DNA of 64,000 nt from the NCBI GenBank assembly GCA_021432605.1, contig MU271148.1, positions 503,362 to 567,361 on the forward strand. The letters are read 5' to 3'. Numbering within the stretch: the stretch's first letter is position 1; each line of letters starts with the position of its first letter. Of this stretch, positions 35,690 to 44,930 are shown piece after piece. The notes under the pieces were generated by a model. It searched no databases, was not told the origin of the DNA, and saw nothing but the letters and a program-made list of their open reading frames with translations. Origin of the DNA: Coniochaeta sp. PMI_546 (lineage: Eukaryota > Ascomycota > Sordariomycetes > Coniochaetales > Coniochaetaceae). Both the position numbers and the translations under genes were made by a program.

Positions 35690-36727
35690 ATGCACTTGAA
35701 CGACCTGATAGACACCGTACTCGTCGCCCGCAAGGAAGACCCTCACTCCGCCACGCCGTCCTCCTCCACCGGTTCCGGCGCAAATACAACTGCAGCACCA
35801 GCCAAGTCTCAGAGCACATCGACCATGAACAACAACACCGCTCCTTCCGGCGGTGACGTCTGCCCCGTCGACCACAAGACGCGCGAGATATGGCTACAGC
35901 AAGCCCGAGCCTCCGGTGCCAGCACGTCCAACCCACATGAGGGGATGATGCATCCTCCCAACCTCGCCGCGCAAGCACAACAGCCGGCTCCATCTGCGTC
36001 TACCCCGTCATCCTCCTCCTCCTGGTCCCCATGGACCTGGTTCTCCTCATCCACAACCTCCTCGCCTCAGACACCACATCAACAACATCAACCATCTCAA
36101 TCTCCACCACCCCACCCCCTCAACCCAGACGGCACCCTCGACACAACCCGCACAATCTCCTCCATCCCCCGCTCCTCCTCCCCCGGACCCTCCGCCTGCC
36201 CCGCCCCCCAAACCACCACCACCACCACCACCACCCCGCCTCCCAACCACGAGCGCGACACCGGCTCCGACCCAGCAACAGGCAACTGGATCTACCCCTC
36301 GGAAAAGATGTTCTTCGACGCCATGCGCCGCAAGGGCTTCACCGACACCCAGGTCGGCGACATGAAGACCGTCGTCCCCATCCACAACGCCGTCAACGAG
36401 CGGGCCTGGGCCGAGATCAAGACCTGGGAGGCCCCCTACGCCGGCGAGTGCGCTGCGGGACCCCGCCTGCACAGCTTCGCCGGCGTCAAGGAGCGGATGA
36501 CGCCCCGGGCTAGGATGAGGACTCTGTTGGGGTATACTGCGCCATTTGACAGGCATGATTGGGTGGTCGACCGGTGCGGGAAGAGGGTCGAGTATGTGAT
36601 TGATTTTTACGCTGGGCGGCCGGATAAGGGGGAGGGGAAGGTTAATTTCTATCTGGATGTTAGGCCCAAGGTTAATAGTTGGGAGGGGATCAAGATGAGG
36701 GCGCTTAGGGGGGTTGGCTTGGCTTAG
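35690..36727 (+). CDS. Holocytochrome c / c1 synthase (mitochondrial haem lyase), 345 aa
   Basis: Attaches haem covalently to the CxxCH motif of apocytochrome c or c1 in the mitochondrial intermembrane space. Single exon. The haem-binding CPV motif is at GGDVCPVDHKTREIWL. The core begins NWIYPSEKMFFDAMRRKG and holds PIHNAVNERAWAEIKTWE (with the family's conserved His), then PFDRHDWVVDRCGK and YVIDFYAG, all hallmarks of HCCS. Between CPV and core lies about 110 residues of Ser/Pro/Thr/Gln-rich sequence including a run of Thr from repeated ACC codons, longer than in yeast enzymes. The frame starts at ATG 35690; a second ATG at 35825 (MNNNTAPSGGDVCPVDH) in a better context would give 300 aa and a more usual N-terminus. 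Whether it serves cytochrome c (Cyc3) or c1 (Cyt2) cannot be decided by eye. Confidence 0.9.
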   Translation: MHLNDLIDTVLVARKEDPHSATPSSSTGSGANTTAAPAKSQSTSTMNNNTAPSGGDVCPVDHKTREIWLQQARASGASTSNPHEGMMHPPNLAAQAQQPAPSASTPSSSSSWSPWTWFSSSTTSSPQTPHQQHQPSQSPPPHPLNPDGTLDTTRTISSIPRSSSPGPSACPAPQTTTTTTTTPPPNHERDTGSDPATGNWIYPSEKMFFDAMRRKGFTDTQVGDMKTVVPIHNAVNERAWAEIKTWEAPYAGECAAGPRLHSFAGVKERMTPRARMRTLLGYTAPFDRHDWVVDRCGKRVEYVIDFYAGRPDKGEGKVNFYLDVRPKVNSWEGIKMRALRGVGLA

Positions 36728-37402
36728 GTTGCTGGGTCGGCATCCTGGGGGGGTTGTGTATGTAGGATGAGGATGGTTGTTAGGATTGAGCCTTGTGTAT
36801 CACTACGTTTCGGTATGGGAAAAGCGGACATGTTTCTTGGGGACGATGAGTTGGCAGGAGACATGACAGATGGAGGCGAGTTGAGTATATCAAGTGGACA
36901 GACCAGAGCTGATCAGCCTGGGCCACCAAGATGGTAGAGGGCACCTGTACAAACCCTACTCTTTTGAGTTATAGTTGTGTATTAATTAGTCCGGGTATCT
37001 TCACGCGAATGTACGACTTATGTACAACGTCAACCCCCCTCTGATCACTACCTGAGCATGTTCAGATGTCGTCCGCTATTCGCCTCTTCCGCAAAGGCAA
37101 TTGCCTGCCATCCTAACCCGTATTCCCTCCCCCCCCAGCTAGTCGTGTTTCCTGACCTCGGGTCCTTGGTGAAACGACGAGAAATGCGCAGGGTCCTTTT
37201 CTGCGATGGCGGCGACTGCAATAAGAATGGGGCGTGTCAGTATGACGACCTCTTGAAGTGAGTTGAGTTTCCGTTTCGTTCGTAGGAGGAGAAAAAAAAA
37301 AAAAAAGCAAGGCAGATTGTCATCAAGCTTCGTGACCAAAGAAAGAAAAGAAAAGCAAGGGGGGGAAAAAAGCCACAAGGGGTCGGGAGGGAGTCGTTTA
37401 AT
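36728..37402. other. Intergenic between convergent genes
   Basis: 3' flanks of the haem lyase and the DUF647 gene. Contains a 15-A run near 37.29 kb and purine-rich simple sequence (AAAGAAAAGAAAAG then a G run) to about 37.37 kb. No gene seen. Confidence 0.5.
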
Positions 37403-38876
37403 TCACATGCCCTTCTTGCCTTCGCCCACCCTGACACGGACGGGGTCCGTGGTCTCCAGCGCGCCCGTCTCCAGATCCCATCCGGCAGCGACCAGAGCCG
37501 CAAAGATGGTGTCCTTGTCCTCCTTCGAATGGTAGCCGACGTGTCCCTCGTTCTCGTAGTGGCTCTCCAGCCCGTCCTTGAGCGCCGAGTCGAAGTGGTA
37601 GGCGTGGTTGACCGCGTCGAACCAGGCCGACAGCGGGTTCGAGATGCCCTCCTTGAGGGCCAGGCGCATGTGGAAGTTGCCGCCCCGGTGCCAGATGCCG
37701 AGGAAGTAGTCCCGGTCGTCGAAGACGTAGCGGTGGTAGCCGCGCGGGGTCCAGCCGCGGACGTCGCCGTAGTTGCCGAAGCGGCAGTGGCCGGTGTAGT
37801 CGCCGCTCTTGCTGGTCAGGTTGCCGCTGCCGTCGCGCAGGATGCGCTCGCGCTGGCTGACCTGCAGCGGGGTCAGGATGGTGTTGGTGTCGAGCCACTC
37901 GCGGAAGACGATGGTAGCGCGCTGGCGGTTGAGGGTGCGCATCTTGACGCTGCGGACGGCGCGGTAGTTCATCATCAGGTGGATGCCGACCAGGACCATC
38001 ATGAGGGCCCAGACGACCTGCTTGTCGTGCACGACCTTGACGACCAGGGTGCCCGTCAGCATGCCGAGGAGGCTGATGACGGTCTCCTGCGAGGCCTCCT
38101 TGGCGTTGAGCTCGGCGAGGTTGCCGTTCAGGGCGAAGTGGGCCGAGAGGCTGGCCTTGCTGGCGTTGGCGGCGACGCCGCAGAGGGAGCGGAAGATGCT
38201 GGCCGAGACCATGACGCCGAGTTTGGGGAAGTAGGGGAGCACGGGGGTGAGGAGGTCGAGGAACTGGCTGGCGTCGTTGAGGATATCGGCCAGGAAGCGG
38301 TAGAACTTGCACTCGGGCTCGATGGCCTGGCCCATGCGGTGGGCGAAGAGGATGGTGGCCATGCGGGAGAAGGTGTCTTGGATGATCTTCAAGATCAGGG
38401 CGCCGGTCGCCGATGCGTCGGCATTTCCGACTCCGAGGCCCTCGAGAACGGCCCGGTTGGCGAGGAGCGAGGCGATGGATGATGAGAATGCCTGGAGAGA
38501 GTCATATGTCTGGTAGGCTAGGTAGTCATCTGTGACGCTATGAGGGAAGCCGGCCGGCAGGAAGGCATATAAGATGGCCTTTGGAAGTGGCACTTGTGTG
38601 ACTTCCTATGGCAGAGTTAGTGAGTTTTGATGAGATAGCCTCATGCCTGATTGGCAGCGGCGATGAGGACACCTTGGCGACGCGGGGTCTCAAGGCATGC
38701 TTCGCTCGGAATAGTTGATCACGAGCCGGAGAATGGTCATGGGTATGTAGAGTGTAGTAACTGAGAAGACTGAAGCTTTGACCTACCGTCTTCAGGCTCT
38801 CTTTCTCAGAGTCCGAGTCGGTGTATGTGCAGATGACCGTACCGGCCTGGTCGATATCGTAGATGGTCCTGCTCAT
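37403..38876 (-). CDS. DUF647 / RUS1-family membrane protein, 430 aa
   Basis: Member of the family of plant ROOT UVB SENSITIVE proteins, whose molecular role is not settled. Two exons: 38876-38787 (MSRTIYDIDQAGTVICTYTD to ESLKT) and 38605-37403, joined across a 181 bp intron (GTAGGT..CCATAG, branch CTAAC) to give LKT-EVTQVPLPKAIL. Family hallmarks are FLPAGFPHSVTDDYLAYQ near the start of exon 2, RMATILFAHRMGQAIEPECK, FRFLAD and a run of hydrophobic helices (about 210-240, VVWALMMVLVGIHLMMNY). The C-terminal soluble part has no known motif. Length is typical of fungal members. The intron is longer than any other in the window. It lies in a housekeeping block. Confidence 0.88.
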
Positions 38877-39420
38877 GGTTGCGGTAGTACCATCGTCGGC
38901 ATTGATGGAGCTGGACTTACCGACGACGTGTCTTGTCAAAGGATAAGGTCAAGGAATGTGGAAAACGAAAGACGAGCAGAGCCTAAGGGACGACACGGTT
39001 CGAAAAAGGGAAAGAACCAGAAAACACTGTGCCTCATTCGAATTGATGAGAGTGAATGTCTCAGGCTTAATTGAATTGAATTCGCGGTCGACCAGCGCGT
39101 CAAAGCGCCACGGAGCCCGTTAACGTTAAGGAGGCTCTGACGTAGCGCTGTCAGCCCGCGATAACGCACGGCTTATCGTAAGTACCTAGGGAACCTTACA
39201 CCTGCAGTAGCCAGGTACAGCATCACATCCATCCGGGCACGTGCAGCATCGGACAGCCAAACAAGAAGAAGATTGGATGAGTTTAGGCGTAAATGAGACA
39301 CATGTCACGTCGTGGCAGTGTACATTTCCATATTGGCTCAGCAAGGTACCGTACTTTAAGCATTAAATTTACGTTCCTTGCTAGGACCACGTATCCATCC
39401 CCACGGATACCGTAGCGTAT
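38877..39420. other. Upstream of DUF647 gene, 3' flank of MVD gene
   Basis: About 0.5 kb, no gene recognised. A GGTAAGT donor-like site at about 38.92 kb upstream of the DUF647 ATG could mark a 5'-UTR intron. Confidence 0.35.
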
Positions 39421-40685
39421 CTACCGCACAGGTGTGCCATCCTCAGCAACGAGGAATTTGTCCGTCTTCTGCGGGCCTTCGCCAACAGGAGTCATGATGA
39501 CCCTGCTGATACCGCCCTTAAGCAACGCAGCCACGCCCGAGTCCAGCGACATGCTCGCCTTCAGGCCGCTGAGCACCTCCTTCTTCCACCCCTCAGTGTC
39601 GCCCAGCACGTGGTACAGAGTACCCACAACCACCTCGGTATCCTTCTCGAGATAGTAGATGACCGCGTTCGGGCCGGCGTCAAACGTGTACGCCGCCACC
39701 GCCCGTCCGGCATGTGCGTTGATCGCCTCGACCGCCCTGACCGCCGCCCTCGAGACGTCGTTCATGTAGAAGATGGGCGGATACGTGTCCGCACAGGTAG
39801 CATGGAACGAGTTCGAGTCCCTCATCGTGATCTCGGCGAACTCCTCAAAGTTCCTGTCCTTGATCGCCTTCTCCATCCGCGCCATGTGCTCCGGCACGAC
39901 CGTCGCGACACGCTCCCGGAACAAGCCCGACGTCGCCACGGTCTGCTGCATGCCAGAGGTAGAGCTGACGCCCTTCTTCTCCGCCGACGCAACGAGCACC
40001 ACCGCCCTCATCTCCGGCCAATGCGACGCCTCCGCGACCTGGTCGGCGATCGAGTCCAACCCGTCTTGTCGCTCGCCCGCTCTCCAGGCTACGTATCCGC
40101 CGAACAGACTCCGGCACGCGGACCCGGACCCTTGCCTCGCGACGAGCGACAGCTCGGCAGGGGAGTCGGGCAGCTCGTACAGATCTGCGATGGCGCGCAC
40201 CAGGGCCGCGAAGCCAGCGGCCGAAGACGCCAGGCCGGCGGCGGTGGGGAAGTTATTCTCGGACACCAGACGGAGCGGGTAGGTCGACAGTTTGGGCAGC
40301 GAGGGGTCGGCGGCCTCGAGGGCGGCGCGGCGGCGGCGCAGCTCGCGGAAGCATGCCTGGGTGCGGGCGCCGGTCACGTCGGCCGATTCGCCGTTGAGGA
40401 GAAGCGAGTCGCCTTCTGAGGTCGGGTAGGCGGCTGAGCAGGAGGCAGTGGTGAGGGTGCGGAGGTCGGCCTGCGAGAGAGTGACGCTGAGGGAGCTGTT
40501 GGTAGGGAGGTTGAGTTTCGGATCGCGCTTGCCCCAGTATCTGGTCAACGTAGTTATGGTCAGTATGTGGTGTGACATACGTGTAGGAGATAGGGGTTAT
40601 ATGAGGGCTGGCCTTACTTGACGACGGCGATGTTTACCGGCGCGGTGGTGCTGGCACGGTAGACTTTCTTGTCTGCCGCTGCCAT
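39421..40685 (-). CDS. mvd1: Mevalonate diphosphate decarboxylase, 395 aa
   Basis: Converts mevalonate 5-diphosphate to isopentenyl diphosphate with ATP, the last step of the mevalonate pathway feeding ergosterol and other isoprenoids (ERG19/MVD1). Two exons: 40685-40618 (MAAADKKVYRASTTAPVNIA) and 40540-39421, intron 77 bp (GTAAGG..GACCAG); the join gives VVK-YWGKRDPKLNLPTNSS, the hallmark substrate loop. Further family motifs are SENNFPTAAGLASSAAGFAA (GHMP ATP-binding loop) and GSGSACRSLFGGYVAW. YTFDAGPNAVIYYLE supplies the catalytic Asp region. Length is normal (about 390-400). The start is the only ATG in frame before the intron. It is an essential primary gene; its placement about 10 kb from a polyketide synthase is probably chance synteny. 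Confidence 0.96.
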
Positions 40686-42027
40686 TGCTGCTGATATGTG
40701 GCCTATGCTAGTCTCTATGTGATCTTTTCCGACTAAATTGAATACAAAATTCACCACTTGAAGGTGAGAACAGGATGCTGGGAGCAAATGAAGGTATCGC
40801 CAAGGTCCGCAGCAGTAGCAAATTGAGCGGTCAAGGGTCCTTCAGTCCTTCTCCTTTGGCGGGGTCAAAATGTAAATTGACCTCTCGAGACTCGAGCTTA
40901 CCATAAACGGGGTTAGGTCTAGAAGACTTAGTGGGGTTCAAGCGCGCTCTACCTTGGTAGACTTATTAGCGCGGGGCTTATTACTTTATCAACATTACAC
41001 AGCAAGCTACAGGTACTTTAACATTCGACTTCGATTTCTCTCTACACGTATAGGTACTTCATCCATTCAGTAGGAACAGAGCTATATCATCTGATCAACA
41101 AACCCCAGCCGTCGGGTGTCAGATGCTGTTCTTCCCAAAGTCTACGTTATCCCAGCCTCCAACACACCTACCGAACCCCTCATCCCATGGTCGAACCTCA
41201 CATTGTCGCCGCGAATCCAACTAACATGAACTCCGCGCTCCAAAAAAGAAAAAAACAAGCACAGAACCGCTGTTAGCCAAGTGGCCGTGGTTGAATCGCT
41301 AACTGTTTCGAAAATGTCAGCTGCAAGAAAGAAATGTGCCAGGACGGAGTCATTCAGAACACGCGAGTTCCGTCCGGGCCGGATTCGATATTGACTTCAC
41401 GTTGACACGGGCCGTATCTCGGTTCTCCGGCGATTCTGACGGCCGAAGATCCTACAATCTGGGGCTCGTTCACTTCGCCGCCGCCCCTACAATCCGCTAG
41501 TCTCTTGACTGTGAATCTCGAACGTGATTCAGGCTGTCAACAGGAGTGCCTTTCGTCAAGGCAAACAGCCCTACCGGGAGCACCGCCTCATCCATGGACC
41601 TGCGCCACTACCTGCAGGATTGTGAGATTGCGGGACACACTGAGACGCGAACCAATCACCAGACTCCACTACACCAACGAACTCCCAGATTAGCACGTCA
41701 ACGCCTCAGCTATTCTTATGCTTCCCTGATGTCTTCCATGTATGCCTAATGCGTCAGTCACAGGAAAGCGTCTGTATCGCAAATGGAAGTTCAAATTGGC
41801 TTCACCATTATTATCAAATATGTGCATGTCTCCGACCCGGGTTGCGATACCTAGTTGAGGATGTCGTTGTCTTTCCTTGCGTGTCTGCTCCGTTATTGCT
41901 CTTGCCATCTGAACTCGTCTTTGAGTTGCCCTCGCCGCTGCTGGACGTGGTCGGTACCCCTCAGTCGACGGTTACAAGCCGCGAGCCAGCGAACAACGTT
42001 GATCACAATTCGGTCTAGGTGACCAAG
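40686..42027. other. Divergent upstream region, about 1.3 kb
   Basis: Between the divergent MVD gene and the gene starting at 42028. No gene seen. Short A-rich (CAAAAAAGAAAAAAAC) and clustered CTAGA/TTAG stretches are present. A tRNA-like piece at about 41.27 kb lacks a T-arm and was rejected. Confidence 0.4.
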
Positions 42028-42951
42028 ATGGGTGCATCAGCGTTCGCCGGAGCGCGCCAACGATTCTCCTTTCTGGTGTCGTCGTTAATCTTCCTTTCCA
42101 CCAAACCGAGCACTGTTCAGGCCGATGACCATGGCGTCACGTTCCTCTTTCCCACGAGGGGTCTGACTTTCCACTACCTCGATGTCATCAATGTGACCTA
42201 CCTGAGCTCCTTTCCACAGCCAAACCTCTACATATTTTGCGACGGTGGCGGCCGTCAAGGTCAGTTATACCTCATATAGTACCGTTCCAGACCGCACTAA
42301 CACGCACGTTCAGTCGAGTTCCGGCCGGCAGCACCGTATAATGGCTCCGTGCTGGAACTATTGAACTTCACCTCGACAACAGACTGCTGGTTCGATCTAA
42401 GACCAGGGACTGAGGGCGGCCATGGCGCGAACAGCCAGTCTTTCAAGCTGCTGAACGACGCACGCGCGGCAACGACTGTTGGACTGGCTCAGTCGTCGAC
42501 AACTTCTACTTCAACGTCGACCCCGAATTCGTCAGCAGATCCTGCACCTTCGTCTGCCAGCACTGGCGCAACTGCGGACTCGAGCGGTACCGGGCTCAGC
42601 AGCGGCGCGTCAGCAGGCATAGGCGTCGGCGCCTCCATCGGTGTCATCTTGATCGCAGGTGCCGCAGCTGCCATTTGGTGGAGAAGATGGAAAGTGAATA
42701 GGGCTGGAATGCTACTGGCAGAATCTTCAAGCAGCGACAATGATGTCGGTACCAGTGGAGGTGTCACACCGTACACCTACGGACAGGGCACGCCTGTTAT
42801 GATTGCTCGACCTATGGAGAACCATGAGCAGAAGCCGCCGGTTGTGGTTGCGCAGCACTACGTCCAACACACAACACTGACAGAACTCAGCGATGTGAAT
42901 GCCCTTATAGAGATGCCAGGTGAGTCGGAAAGGAGACCTGAGCTGCCATGA
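42028..42951 (+). CDS. Secreted single-pass membrane protein with Ser/Thr stalk, 289 aa
   Basis: Not recognised by name, but the layout is that of fungal wall-sensor-like or Mid2-like surface proteins. Two exons, 42028-42259 and 42314-42951, intron 54 bp (GTCAGT..GTTCAG, branch CACTAAC), join GRQ-VEFRPAAPY. The start is ATG 42028; an in-frame GTG at 42019 is ignored. The order is: signal-type segment (FSFLVSSLIFLSTKPSTVQA); an extracellular region of about 110 residues with N-glycosylation sequons and a few Cys; a Ser/Thr-rich stalk of about 40 residues; a Gly/Ala-rich transmembrane helix with small-residue spacing (AGIGVGASIGVILIAGAAAA); a WWRRWK stop-transfer; and a cytoplasmic tail of about 85 residues. 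It is convergent with the DUF6594 gene. Function as a sensor is inference only. Confidence 0.75.
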
Positions 42952-43163
42952 CATTGGCATCGATGGATGCAGCGTTTGGGATTAGGTAGACATGGGCAAT
43001 GGATATAGACTGCCCGGCGAATAATCCCATGAGAAGTAATGTATATATATCTACAAGAATCAAGGCTTCCTCAGTTGAAGAGATCACCCGACATGAACCG
43101 CAGTGACCCGGCCATTACACCCTTTGCAAAGCTTTCGCCTTTGAGAATAGAAGGCAGCCCCCG

Positions 43164-43966
43164 TCAGCTCCCAGCACCAACCGTCGTTCCACCAACAAAC
43201 ACCACGAGAACAGCCGCATACGCAGCAGTCACGCTCAGCAACTCCACCGGAAGCTTGGTGGGAGACAAGTACGTCGCCCCCAGCGCGAAAATCATGGTGC
43301 TCACCGAAGCAATGACCAGGTTGGCCGTCGTGCTCCGCAGGAGCACCATCAGGATCATCGGCACGGTGAGGATCAAACCCCCGAGGATCGCGCCCGTGTA
43401 CCGCTGCCTCTGCAGCTCCAGGGAGGAGGGTAGGTCCCACGGACCCCCGGGGAAGGTCGGGAGGTGGCGGTCCTCCTCCGGCGGCACGAGCGGGTCGGGC
43501 CGGATCCCCTTGGCCTTCAGGCTCTTGAGGAGGACGCCCTCCATCTCCCTGTTCGACCTGAGGACGAACGGGTTCACCTTCCAGTCGCGGTGCGCGCAGT
43601 CCCTCATGAAGTCGCGGTCACGCACGGCGATGCCTGCTCGCAATTTTGGTATTTAGTTCTCCGACAAGAGTAAAAGAAAAAGTTCCACGGGGCCGAGACC
43701 CTGGGCGAAAGGAGACTGAGAAACATACAGTAGTCACGCATCAGAGAAGTCAAGAGCTCCGAGTCCTTGTCGGTCATCTCGCCATTGCCAAATACCACGG
43801 CGGCCTGGTCCAGCAGACGCCTCCGGAGGTAGTGCATGTTCATGCGATGGAGGGCGACGAGGTTGAACCTGTCCCCATTGCGATTGGTATAGAACGCGTG
43901 TCTTTTCCCCAGATCAACCAAATCTTTCGACGTTCGGGAGGTGGTGGTGGCTTCCTCGTCTGCCAT
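43164..43966 (-). CDS. DUF6594 membrane protein, 235 aa
   Basis: Fungal-specific family of unknown role. Two exons, 43966-43729 and 43633-43164, intron 95 bp (GTATGT..GAGCAG), join RDY-CIAVRDRDFMR. The first part has the family's pattern of an aromatic/basic stretch followed by a helical segment (NLVALHRMNMHYLRRRLLDQAA). The C-terminal third has three hydrophobic helices (AILGGLILTVPMILMVLL; LVIASVSTMIFALGATYL; VELLSVTAAYAAVLVVFVGG), the typical triple-helix end of DUF6594 proteins. The ATG at 43966 is in a good context. It lies in convergent orientation to the membrane protein ending at 42951, with about 210 bp between stops. Confidence 0.78.
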
Positions 43967-44930
43967 CGCGACAATGAATCACGAATGGCCGGGAAGCTTT
44001 TTGGGCGGTCTGGTGATAGTAGAGATCAGCATCATCAGTGTGAATGTTTGACTGTTTAAACCTGCTGGCCGGGGCTGGTAAGCGAGCCTTTCTTGTTAAA
44101 TCGTGTGCTTGCTGCACGAGCAGTGCAGCTAGGCAGCACCAATAGAGGCCAATCACGCCTTGTACCCCGCCACGCATCGACTGTAGGCAGAGGGCCGACA
44201 AGCATGTTCAATTGCAGCTTCATTCTTCAAGCCTGCGCCGCTGCGCAGCTATTTTCTTGCATTGCATCGATGGTAGCCAAGTCGAAGTTAGCACATCGCG
44301 GATTGGCCTTATGTCTTCCCTCCTCGGCTCTAGTAGTTGCAGGGGGTGAAAGACAAGGAGAAGTTCCTGAAGCCGGAGCTTATACAGGGACTCGTAGACA
44401 GGGTCAATGCAAACCGACAACTGTGGGCGCGTCCATAAGGTAGACAGCCATTACGCCCAGAGCAGTTATACAACGTGCTGGACGCAGGTTACATAGAGGG
44501 GCCTAGATACGATTCCACATTGAAGTGTGGTGTTTTATGTACTCTAATTATGGCGGTCGTAAGAAAGGACAAAACCGCCTATAAGATCGATACAAAACAC
44601 CCGAGTGAGCACGTAAGACATCATATAAGAGACAGAACAAGCAAGGGACAGACCTAAAAGACAACAGCAGACAAAAGTAATCGAAACTGAATAGCAGATA
44701 ACCACCAGTAACTAACTTTAAAGAAGAAGAAAACAACCCATTTATTAGAACAGAAAAAAAAAACACCACGCGTCGGCATAACAACATCAAATAACCACCC
44801 CATGTAACCTAAAACTGCCCTGTATCACTATAGTATGCTCGCTCCGCAAAAAGGTCAAGATACTAATGCTAACGTTTCGAGGACCAAAACTATGTACTTG
44901 GAACAGACGGTGCACGGCAACCACGGTCGC
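43967..44930. other. Intergenic, downstream of the second synthase
   Basis: About 1 kb. The part from 44.5 to 44.8 kb is A-rich (many AAAAC, AGACA and AACA words) and holds no gene. I looked for remnants of a condensation (NRPS) domain just past the synthase stop on the minus strand and saw none. Confidence 0.45.

Noticed and set aside
35319-35993. 224-codon minus-strand frame
   Set aside because: Trp/Arg-rich composition typical of a shadow; overlaps the haem lyase N-terminus antisense and has no motifs.
37529-38482. 317-codon plus-strand frame over the DUF647 gene
   Set aside because: Antisense shadow rich in Val, Glu, Ala and Gly with no motifs; the minus strand gives the family hallmarks.
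39610-40419. 269-codon plus-strand frame over the MVD gene
   Set aside because: Arg/His-rich antisense shadow of the decarboxylase.
41265-41345. tRNA-like fragment (TTAGCCAAGTGGCC)
   Set aside because: No complete cloverleaf could be folded; likely chance.
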